Assembly (NCBI GenBank): GCA_964533185.1
Contig: CAZHLD010000110.1
Span: forward strand, 1 to 5,776
Source of the DNA: CAZHLD01 sp964533185
Lineage (GTDB): Bacteria; Acidobacteriota; Terriglobia; Acidiferrales; UBA7541
Direction: 5' to 3'
DNA: 5,776 nt
Of this stretch, positions 1 to 4,548 are shown piece by piece. Made by a program: the position numbers and the translations under genes. The notes below the pieces were generated by a model that saw only the letters and a program-made list of their open reading frames with translations, searched no databases and was not told where the DNA came from. Position 1 is the first letter of the stretch. Each line of letters starts with the position of its first letter.

Positions 1-16
1 TGCAAGTAGGAAGCGG

Positions 17-1153
17 CTAGATCGGAGCAAATCCGCCCAACTTCGGCGGTACAGCAAAACCTTTGTGCTGGAGGAGGACGCAAAAGGTTTCGCCGAGGCC
101 CTCGGGGTGGATGAGGTTTTTCAGGAGGAGGCGGGCGCGGAGGCGGTCGGTCTCGGACTGGCCCTCGTCGTAGAGGTCGGCGAAGTCGTTGGCGCGGCCG
201 AGCGCCAGCAGGAAGTGGGACTGGGAAACAAGGCCGGCGCGAACGAGCCCGGCGCGGCGGCCGGCCAGGTCAAGCGCGGTGAAGTTGACGTGGGCGGTGA
301 GGTCCTGCTCACCGGGCGCGGCGTAGAAATCTTCTGAAGCGCGGTGCTGGCGATAGGCGAGCAGCGTGCCGCGCATGTGGCGGTCGTTGTAAAGCTCGGT
401 GGCCTCGTGGCCGTAGTCCACAGTAAGCACAAAGCCGCGGGCGAGGCGGCGACCGAACTCTTCCATCATCCGGAAGGCATCGAGGCAGACTTCGGCCTGC
501 TGGCCTTCCTGCAGCGCAATTCCCTGCTCCGCGAAATAGCCCGACAGTGCGGGTGTGGAAGGTGCGGCCTCCACCTCGCAGAAGCTCTCCTCATTTAGAC
601 CGACAAAAATTTCGCGCAGGGCACCGTGCTTCGAAACAACGCGGTGAACCGGGAGCGCGTCGAAGAGCTCGTTGGAGAAGATGCAGCCTGAAGCGGTTGC
701 CGCCGGGAGCTGGGCAGCGGAGGAGAAGTGGCCAGCCGCGACATGAGGCGCGAGCGCGGCCACGTGCGCTGCGCGGCGAGCGGCAGACTGCTCGACGGCG
801 ACGTAGGCGAGCGCTGAGTAAAACTCGGGCAGGGCGCGCACGGCGAAATCGAGAATGTGCGCGGCGAGGCAGCCGACGCCGGCTCCGACTTCAACAGCAT
901 GGAAGTGCGCGGGCCGGCCGAGAAGCTCCCACATTTCGGCCAACTGCCGGGCGAGCAGGCGTCCGAAAATGGGATGGACGTCGACGCTGGTGTAGTAGTC
1001 AGCGTGCCGCCGAGTTTCGGCGCGGCTGTAGTAGCCCTGCTCGGGGTGGTAGAGGCATTCGCGCATGTAATCGGCAAAGGTGAGCGGGCCGCGCTCGCGG
1101 ATGCGCGCGGTGAGGCGGTGCGCCAGGGGCGTGGGCGCCGCGGCGCGAGTCAT
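17..1153 (-). CDS. SAM-dependent methyltransferase, MidA / NDUFAF7 family
   Basis: The 378-residue protein is of the DUF185/Methyltransf_28 family (PF02636). In mitochondria the relative NDUFAF7 (MidA) methylates an arginine of the NDUFS2 subunit and is needed for complex I assembly. The bacterial role is not settled. The family N-terminus RERGPLTFADYMRECLYHP (19-37) and GYYS are present. The SAM-binding loop is VEVGAGVG (87-94), SNELFDALPVHR (160-171) is the family hallmark, and LTVDYGHEA (243-251) and QDLTAHVNFTAL (283-294) follow. It has no signal peptide and is probably cytoplasmic. ATG 1153 was chosen because it overlaps the upstream stop as ATGA; a GTG at 1177 would add eight residues and a 28-nt overlap. 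No strong ribosome site is seen, so translation likely depends on the upstream gene. No complex I gene is nearby. Confidence 0.9.
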   Translation of the reverse strand: MTRAAAPTPLAHRLTARIRERGPLTFADYMRECLYHPEQGYYSRAETRRHADYYTSVDVHPIFGRLLARQLAEMWELLGRPAHFHAVEVGAGVGCLAAHILDFAVRALPEFYSALAYVAVEQSAARRAAHVAALAPHVAAGHFSSAAQLPAATASGCIFSNELFDALPVHRVVSKHGALREIFVGLNEESFCEVEAAPSTPALSGYFAEQGIALQEGQQAEVCLDAFRMMEEFGRRLARGFVLTVDYGHEATELYNDRHMRGTLLAYRQHRASEDFYAAPGEQDLTAHVNFTALDLAGRRAGLVRAGLVSQSHFLLALGRANDFADLYDEGQSETDRLRARLLLKNLIHPEGLGETFCVLLQHKGFAVPPKLGGFAPI

Positions 1154-1422
1154 GCGTCTTTGCGCTGTGGATTGCACGTGAACATCTCAATGACGTAGTC
1201 GTGGAGACAGTCGTAGAGCTGCTTCTGAAAGCTCCAAGGGAACTGCAAGTGCTCGATTTCGCGCGGGCGGAGGATGAAGAGGTAGTTGTGAACCTCGACG
1301 CCCGGGGGCTTGAAGCGGATTTCGACTTCGACGTTTTCGCCGGCGGGGCGCGCTTGGAAATCAAAGAGGGGATGCTCGTAGCGGGCGAGCTCGCGGCGAA
1401 CGGTTTCGACGAGGTGGCTCAC
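1150..1422 (-). CDS. Uncharacterised 90-residue protein, coupled to arsC and the MidA-type methyltransferase gene
   Basis: I do not recognise a named family. The reading frame starts at GTG 1422-1420, overlapping the arsC stop by 4 nt (GTGA). It ends at a TGA that overlaps the next ATG (ATGA), so it is locked between two real genes. The protein starts VSHLVETVRRELARYEHPLF, which reads as an amphipathic helix. It continues with a beta-rich centre (VEVEIRFKPPGVEVHNYLFILRPREIEHLQF, 31-61), an aromatic helix (FPWSFQKQLYDCLHDYVIEM, 61-80) and a polar tail. Cys72 and Cys83 are its only cysteines. No membrane span, signal peptide or zinc motif is visible. The balanced composition and plausible secondary structure argue that it is a real small alpha/beta protein. 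The open frame extends upstream to 1614, but that part is arginine/proline-rich shadow sequence of arsC. It may assist the adjacent methyltransferase; that is a guess from coupling only. Confidence 0.75.
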   Translation of the reverse strand: MSHLVETVRRELARYEHPLFDFQARPAGENVEVEIRFKPPGVEVHNYLFILRPREIEHLQFPWSFQKQLYDCLHDYVIEMFTCNPQRKDA

Positions 1423-1844
1423 GGGCGGTCGCCGAGCAGTTGAAGCGAGGCCAGCCACGGGCGCAGGCGGCGCTCGATTTCGTCGCGAACGGCGCGAAAC
1501 GAAGCCAGCCGCGCGGCATCGTTGCCCGTCGCCGCGGCCGGGTCGGGCAGGCCCCAGTGGAGACGATCGCGGCGGGCGGAGACAAAGGGGCAGTTCTGCG
1601 CGGCGTCGTCGCAAAGGGTGATGACGTAGTCGAACGGACCGGGGACGTCTTCGACGCGCTTGGAGCGCTGCGCGGAAATATCAATGCCGCGGTCGCGCAT
1701 GACGGCGATGGCGAGAGGATTCACACCGGCGGGATGCGTGCCGGCGCTGGCGACCTCCACATTGGGTGCGGTTAGCGCGCGGGCTAGTCCTTCAGCCATC
1801 TGGCTGCGGGCGGAATTGGCGGTGCAGACGAAGAGGATGCGCAC
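1419..1844 (-). CDS. arsC: Arsenate reductase, thioredoxin-coupled type (low-molecular-weight protein tyrosine phosphatase fold)
   Basis: The 141-residue cytoplasmic enzyme reduces arsenate to arsenite for export. The start is the GTG at 1844-1842, because the family begins directly with (M)RILFVCTANSARSQ. The longer in-frame ATG at 1916 would add 24 residues unlike the family. The phosphate-binding loop is CTANSAR (Cys7-Arg13, CX5R). The two further redox cysteines of the thioredoxin-linked class are present, Cys78 and Cys85 in LCDDAAQNC. They are 7 residues apart, as are Cys82 and Cys89 in Staphylococcus aureus pI258 ArsC. The catalytic Asp lies in LPDPA (Asp101). These cysteines separate it from plain tyrosine phosphatases. 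No arsR, arsB/acr3 or arsM is next to it, so the rest of the arsenic pathway must be elsewhere. Its TGA overlaps the next gene's GTG as GTGA. Confidence 0.92.
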   Translation of the reverse strand: MRILFVCTANSARSQMAEGLARALTAPNVEVASAGTHPAGVNPLAIAVMRDRGIDISAQRSKRVEDVPGPFDYVITLCDDAAQNCPFVSARRDRLHWGLPDPAAATGNDAARLASFRAVRDEIERRLRPWLASLQLLGDRP

Positions 1845-1853
1845 GCGAAAGTG

Positions 1854-1857
1854 CCTC
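1854..1857 (-). promoter_or_regulatory. Shine-Dalgarno-like GAGG before arsC
   Basis: The minus strand reads TTGAGGCACTTTCGC before the GTG at 1844-1842, putting GAGG 9 nt from the start. This is a modest site, but it supports the GTG over starts further upstream. Confidence 0.5.
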
Positions 1858-1921
1858 AAGAATGAAAATACAGAATCGAAATCGAGTATCCCTGCACCAA
1901 AAGAGGCGGGCAACATAGCCT

Positions 1922-1941
1922 GGGCGTATGGCCATACGCCC
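1922..1941. repeat. 20-bp perfect palindrome between the macro-domain gene and arsC
   Basis: GGGCGTATGG (1922-1931) and CCATACGCCC (1932-1941) form a perfect palindrome without a loop, 9 bases from the neighbouring hairpin repeat at 1951-1970. The pair together looks like one composite element. As DNA it could bind a dimeric protein; as RNA it would form a hairpin with a small loop. It sits about 80 bases before the arsC start. Confidence 0.6.
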
Positions 1942-1950
1942 CAACGAAAT

Positions 1951-1970
1951 GGACAGGCTAAAGCCTGTCC
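1951..1970. repeat. Perfect hairpin repeat at the macro-domain gene stop codon
   Basis: GGACAGGCT (1951-1959) and AGCCTGTCC (1962-1970) are perfect complements around AA. The arm shares base 1970 with the TAG stop of the macro-domain gene, so in mRNA the hairpin starts at the stop codon. No T-run follows it on either strand, so termination by this hairpin alone is doubtful. It resembles REP-type elements I recall from Acidobacteriota genomes. Confidence 0.65.
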
Positions 1971-2518
1971 TACGCGCCGGCCTTGCGGCCTTCAGCACCG
2001 GAAGAATTCATCTCGCTCCAGACCTGCTGGAAGATTTCGAGCGCGGGCTGGTCGAAAAGCACGAAGTAAATTTTCTGGAGCGAGGTGGGGCTTTTCAGAT
2101 GTTCAGCCACTTCGCGGAGCATGATTTCGGCGCACTCGCGCAGAGGGAAGCCGGCGATGCCGGTGCCGACGGCCGGAAAAGCGATGGTGGCGAGGCCGCG
2201 CTCGGCGGCAATGCGCAACGAATGAGCCGTGGAGGCGCGCAGGGCGCGGGCGGTGGTCTGTCCGCCCAACTGCATGCTGGCCGCGTGAATCACGTGGCGG
2301 GCCTTGAGGTTGCCGCCGATGGTGATCGCGGCGCCGCCGATGGGGATCGAGCCGATCTCATTGCATTCGCGCTGAATCGCGTCTCCGCCTTTCCGACGAA
2401 TCGCGCCGGCCACGCCGCCGCCGAGCTGCAGATCGTTGTTGGCGGCGTTGATGATGGCGTCCACATCCATCTCGGTGAGGTCGCCCTGCTGGATAATGAT
2501 GCGGGGGTCGGCGGACAT
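1970..2518 (-). CDS. Macro-domain protein (ADP-ribose / O-acetyl-ADP-ribose binding or deacetylase family)
   Basis: The 182-residue stand-alone macro domain, cytoplasmic, binds ADP-ribose-type ligands. Relatives hydrolyse O-acetyl-ADP-ribose or remove ADP-ribose from proteins and nucleic acids. QGDLTEMDVDAIINAANNDL (11-30) contains the first ligand loop, with Asp13 and Asn24/Asn27. LGGGVAGAIRRKGG (32-45) is the glycine-rich loop. ARHVIHAA (73-80) and PAVGTGIAGFPL (115-126) give the phosphate-binding loop. The frame stays open far upstream (to 3109), but that extension would run through the intergenic palindromes and an unrelated frame of the dehydrogenase gene. The start was therefore set at the ATG just before MSADPRIIIQQGD, as in the family. 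No ribosome site precedes it. The last residues (GAEGRKAGA) and the TAG stop run into a palindromic repeat. Domain identity is firm; the actual reaction is not known from sequence. Confidence 0.92.
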   Translation of the reverse strand: MSADPRIIIQQGDLTEMDVDAIINAANNDLQLGGGVAGAIRRKGGDAIQRECNEIGSIPIGGAAITIGGNLKARHVIHAASMQLGGQTTARALRASTAHSLRIAAERGLATIAFPAVGTGIAGFPLRECAEIMLREVAEHLKSPTSLQKIYFVLFDQPALEIFQQVWSEMNSSGAEGRKAGA

Positions 2519-2527
2519 GGCGGAGGA

Positions 2528-2536
2528 ATCATACCA
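2528..2536 (-). promoter_or_regulatory. Extended -10 promoter element for the macro-domain gene
   Basis: The minus strand reads TGGTATGAT, matching the extended -10 form TGn-TATAAT with one mismatch in the hexamer. It ends 9 nt before the ATG at 2518. Transcription would begin within about 0-3 nt of the start codon, giving a leaderless or nearly leaderless mRNA. No good -35 box is seen at 17 nt, which extended -10 promoters can tolerate. No Shine-Dalgarno sequence is present (TTCCTCCGCC precedes the ATG). Confidence 0.4.
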
Positions 2537-2567
2537 GAGCTCGACTGAGGCAGACACTGGCAGAGGG

Positions 2568-2602
2568 ATCCTTCGTCCCCGGCCAGGCCGGGGACTCAGG
2601 AT
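2568..2602. repeat. Perfect GC-rich palindrome with flanking complementary arms
   Basis: GTCCCCGGCC (2575-2584) and GGCCGGGGAC (2586-2595) pair perfectly around a single A at 2585. Outer arms ATCCT (2568-2572) and AGGAT (2598-2602) extend the symmetry after a 2-base mismatch on each side. The minus strand around it starts GTCATCCTGAG and ends CGAAGGATC. I recognise this as the frame of a dispersed repeat common in Acidobacteriota and some other phyla; this is recollection. It is not followed by a T-run. Confidence 0.6.
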
Positions 2603-2634
2603 GACAAGCGTGCAGTGGAGGGCGTGCGAGAAAA

Positions 2635-2676
2635 GCGGCGGCATCCCTCGGCTGCGCTCGGGACAAGAGCCGCCGC
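2635..2676. repeat. Imperfect palindrome after the hydroxyacyl-CoA dehydrogenase stop
   Basis: Arms GCGGCGGC (2635-2642) and GCCGCCGC (2669-2676) are perfect 8-base complements around an inner TCCC/GGGA pair (2644-2647 and 2660-2663). In the transcript this would fold into a GC-rich bulged hairpin beginning 18 nt after the stop codon. No T-run follows it, so it is not a standard intrinsic terminator. It may instead protect mRNA ends or be a REP-like DNA element. Confidence 0.55.
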
Positions 2677-2693
2677 ACTCTAAAAAAGAGCGG

Positions 2694-3569
2694 TCAGCCG
2701 GCGGACTTCTTATCGGCGGCGGGATATTCGTAGACGCCGCGGCCGGACTTGCGGCCGAGGCGGTTGGCTTTGACGTACTGCCGGAGAAGCGGCGCGGGGC
2801 GATATTTTTCGCCGAGGGTTTTGTGGAGATATTCAAGGATGGAGAGGCGCACGTCAAGGCCAACCAGGTCCACGAGCTCGAATGGACCCATCGGATGATT
2901 GAGGCCGAGCTTGATTGCGCGGTCGATGTCTTCGGCGGAAGCGATGCCCTCCTCGAGCATGTAGAAGGCTTCGTTGCCGATGAGCGCGTTGATGCGACTG
3001 GTGATGAAGCCGGGCGATTCGCGGACGACGACCACGTCTTTGCCCATGCGGCGGCCGACCTCGCGGCACGTGTCGATTGTATCGGCGGAGGTTTCCAGAG
3101 CGCGGACAACTTCGAGCAGCTTCATCTTGGGCACGGGATTGAAGAAGTGCATGCCGACGCACTTTTCGGGGCGGAAGGTGATGGCGGCCATTTCGGTGAT
3201 GGAGAGCGACGAGGTGTTGGAGGCGAAGATGGAGCCAGGCTTGGCGAACTTGTCAAGCAGGGTGAAGATTTCGAGCTTCAGCTCCATTTCTTCGGGGACG
3301 GCTTCGATGACAAGGTCGGCTTCGCGGCAGGCGTCTTCCACCGAACGGGCGGTGGAGAGATTGGTGATTGCCTGGTCCTTTTGCTGCGGCGTGACCTTGC
3401 CGCGGGCGACGCCTTTTTCAAACGCCTGACGAATCCAGGCCGTGCCCTGCTCGAGCATGGGCGCGGAGACGTCTTCGAGGATGGTGCGGTAGCCGCCGAA
3501 CGCAGAGGCGTAGGCGATGCCGCGTCCCATGGTGCCGGCGCCGATGACGGCGATGGTTTCGATCTTCAT
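2694..3569 (-). CDS. hbd: 3-hydroxyacyl-CoA dehydrogenase, 3-hydroxybutyryl-CoA dehydrogenase type
   Basis: The 291-residue, complete single-function protein has the usual length of the monofunctional family. It oxidises (S)-3-hydroxyacyl-CoA to 3-oxoacyl-CoA with NAD(P)+ in the cytoplasm, in beta-oxidation, butanoate metabolism or aromatic-acid breakdown. The Rossmann nucleotide loop is IAVIGAGTMGRGIA (6-19). The substrate-side segments are SNTSSLSIT (117-125), GMHFFNPVPKMKLLEVV (139-155) and ESPGFITSRINA (184-195), and the C-terminal domain has HPMGPFELVDLVGLD (225-239) and LGRKSGRGVYEY (271-282). By alignment with human HADH the catalytic Ser120, His141 and Glu153 are present. The position of the conserved Asn (N208 in human, in FIVNR) is Ser191 (FITSR). 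The gene follows a 130-base gap with its own ribosome site, so it is probably a separate unit or a loosely joined member of the operon. Family and reaction are firm; chain length and pathway are inferred. Confidence 0.93.
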   Translation of the reverse strand: MKIETIAVIGAGTMGRGIAYASAFGGYRTILEDVSAPMLEQGTAWIRQAFEKGVARGKVTPQQKDQAITNLSTARSVEDACREADLVIEAVPEEMELKLEIFTLLDKFAKPGSIFASNTSSLSITEMAAITFRPEKCVGMHFFNPVPKMKLLEVVRALETSADTIDTCREVGRRMGKDVVVVRESPGFITSRINALIGNEAFYMLEEGIASAEDIDRAIKLGLNHPMGPFELVDLVGLDVRLSILEYLHKTLGEKYRPAPLLRQYVKANRLGRKSGRGVYEYPAADKKSAG

Positions 3570-3573
3570 TGGG

Positions 3574-3579
3574 TCTCCT
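3574..3579 (-). promoter_or_regulatory. Shine-Dalgarno sequence for the hydroxyacyl-CoA dehydrogenase gene
   Basis: The minus strand reads AGGAGA followed by CCCA and then the ATG at 3569-3567. The 4-nt spacing after the purine run and the strong motif fix this start. Confidence 0.8.
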
Positions 3580-3592
3580 GGCGTGCTTCAGA

Positions 3593-3679
3593 GTCGAAGG
3601 TTGAAAGGTGGAAGTTTAAGGTGAGCCTCACCCGACCGACAAGTGCGCAAGAAAAACATATCGCAGAGGTCGCAGAGGC
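3593..3679. repeat. Short direct repeats in the amidohydrolase / hydroxyacyl-CoA dehydrogenase gap
   Basis: The 130-base gap 3570-3699 carries low-complexity direct repeats. CGCAGAGGT (3662-3670) is followed immediately by CGCAGAGGC (3671-3679) and a related CGGAGGTCG. At 3593-3614 there is an irregular run of GAAGG/GAAAGG/GGAAG units. CGCAGAGG tandems and such GAAGGTTGAAAGG runs look like dispersed intergenic repeats that I have seen in several environmental bacterial phyla; that last statement is recollection, not measurement. Confidence 0.5.
3614..3642 (-). promoter_or_regulatory. Possible promoter with embedded palindromic operator for the hydroxyacyl-CoA dehydrogenase gene
   Basis: On the minus strand TTGTCG (3642-3637, 4/6 match to a sigma-70 -35 box) is separated by 17 nt from TTAAAC (3619-3614, only 3/6 to a -10 box). 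The spacer contains a perfect inverted repeat, GGTGAG/CTCACC with a 1-nt centre (3620-3632), directly against the -10-like box. That is where a repressor could bind. The predicted transcript would start about 40 nt before the ATG at 3569. The boxes are weak and in GC-rich DNA could be chance. Confidence 0.25.
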
Positions 3680-3699
3680 ACGGAGGTCGAAGAGAGGAC

Positions 3700-4548
3700 T
3701 CACACCGGGAAGAGGCGCGCGGCGTTGTCGTAAAGGATTTTGCGGCGCGCCGCTTCTGACAGGGGCACGGCCATGAATTTGTCGATGTTGCTCTTCACGT
3801 CGGGGACGCCCGGGCCGGGCCAGTCGGTGCCAAATAGAACTTTATCGGCAATCTCCTCGAGGCGCGGGAAGTATTCGAGCAGCTTCTGCGGAGGGATACC
3901 GGAGATATCCATGTACATGTTTTTGTGGCGGCGGACGAGAAAGAAAGCTTCGTCCATCCAGAGCGGGCGGCCTCCGTGGGCGAGAATGACGACGAGGTCG
4001 GGATAGTCCACGCTGATGTCGTCGGCGAGCATGGGCTGGGCGTGGAGGTTGCGCGCGCCGGGGAAAATCGAGGTGCCGGTGTGCACCATGACCGGGAGTC
4101 CATTGGCCTGGGCTCGCTCATAGACAGCGGCCAGCGGGCCGAGGCCGTCGCGGTACGCGTTAGGCGAATAGAGCTGGTGCGATGGGTGGACCTTGAGGCC
4201 ACGGATGCCGATCCTGGCGAGGCGATCCACTTCGGCGCCGGCGTCGGCAACGTATTTCGGGTGGACGGAGCCGAAGGCGAGGAGGCGCCTGGGGTCAGTG
4301 GAGCAGTAGCGGGCGATCCAGTCGTTGACTTCGGGGGTGAAGCCGATGACGTCCGGGCTGACGTAGTTGATCAGGCCGGCGCGCTCGATGCCGCAGTCGT
4401 CGAGAAAGGCGAGAAAGGCGCGCGGGTCTTTCGAGAAGCGCTCGATCTGGTCGAAATTCTTGCGGCCGCGCTTCATCAGTTCGAGCGCGTGGGGCTTGAA
4501 CATCTCGAGCGGCTGGATGTGAATGTGGATGTCGATGATGGGGGGCAT
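3700..4548 (-). CDS. Amidohydrolase-2 family metal-dependent hydrolase/decarboxylase (ACMSD-like)
   Basis: The 282-residue TIM-barrel protein belongs to the amidohydrolase-related family (PF04909 type), which includes ACMS decarboxylase, gamma-resorcylate decarboxylase and some lactonases and hydratases. The metal ligands are visible in order: DIHIH (His8, His10), KVHPSHQ (117-125 region), VMVHTG (His156), LAHGG (His191) and FGTDWPG (Asp242), followed by the typical C-terminal NAARLF. There is no signal peptide, so it is cytoplasmic. The ATG shares one base with the FAD-subunit TGA (TGATG). A GGAGG lies 14 nt upstream, so expression probably depends on coupling to the upstream gene. Its place in a molybdenum reductase operon suggests it handles the same or a following aromatic or carboxylate substrate, by decarboxylation or hydrolysis. 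That link is inference; family members differ widely in chemistry and cannot be told apart here. Confidence 0.85.
   Translation of the reverse strand: MPPIIDIHIHIQPLEMFKPHALELMKRGRKNFDQIERFSKDPRAFLAFLDDCGIERAGLINYVSPDVIGFTPEVNDWIARYCSTDPRRLLAFGSVHPKYVADAGAEVDRLARIGIRGLKVHPSHQLYSPNAYRDGLGPLAAVYERAQANGLPVMVHTGTSIFPGARNLHAQPMLADDISVDYPDLVVILAHGGRPLWMDEAFFLVRRHKNMYMDISGIPPQKLLEYFPRLEEIADKVLFGTDWPGPGVPDVKSNIDKFMAVPLSEAARRKILYDNAARLFPV

Noticed and set aside
547..1083. Arginine-rich plus-strand open frame
   Set aside because: Its very high Arg/Pro/Gly content is typical of a shadow frame, and it lies opposite the MidA-type gene.
1862..1890. Sigma-70 promoter before arsC (TATTTT-like box in an AT-richer stretch)
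   Set aside because: No acceptable -35 box is found at the right distance and the -10 match is only 4/6, so it is too weak to report as a feature.
1845..1916. Longer N-terminus for arsC from an ATG at 1916
   Set aside because: The family starts at the first beta strand (RILFVCT), the added residues are unlike any ArsC, and a GAGG site supports the GTG at 1844.
1922..2676. Palindromes and macro domain as part of a defence or CRISPR-like system
   Set aside because: There is no repeat-spacer pattern, toxin partner (such as a DarT-like gene) or nuclease. The palindromes differ from one another.
2635..2690. Intrinsic terminator after the hydroxyacyl-CoA dehydrogenase
   Set aside because: The T-run (minus strand, 2681-2687 region) lies before the GC hairpin and in the loop of a weak CCGCTC/GAG-GCGG pairing, not after a stem.
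2519..3109. In-frame upstream extension of the macro-domain gene
   Set aside because: It would read the dehydrogenase gene out of frame and cross two palindromes. The macro fold starts right at the ATG at 2518.
2436..3776. Long plus-strand open frame opposite the dehydrogenase gene
   Set aside because: It is the antisense of a clear gene in GC-rich DNA. Its translation lacks any domain, is Gly/Ala/Asp/Glu-rich, and runs through intergenic repeats.
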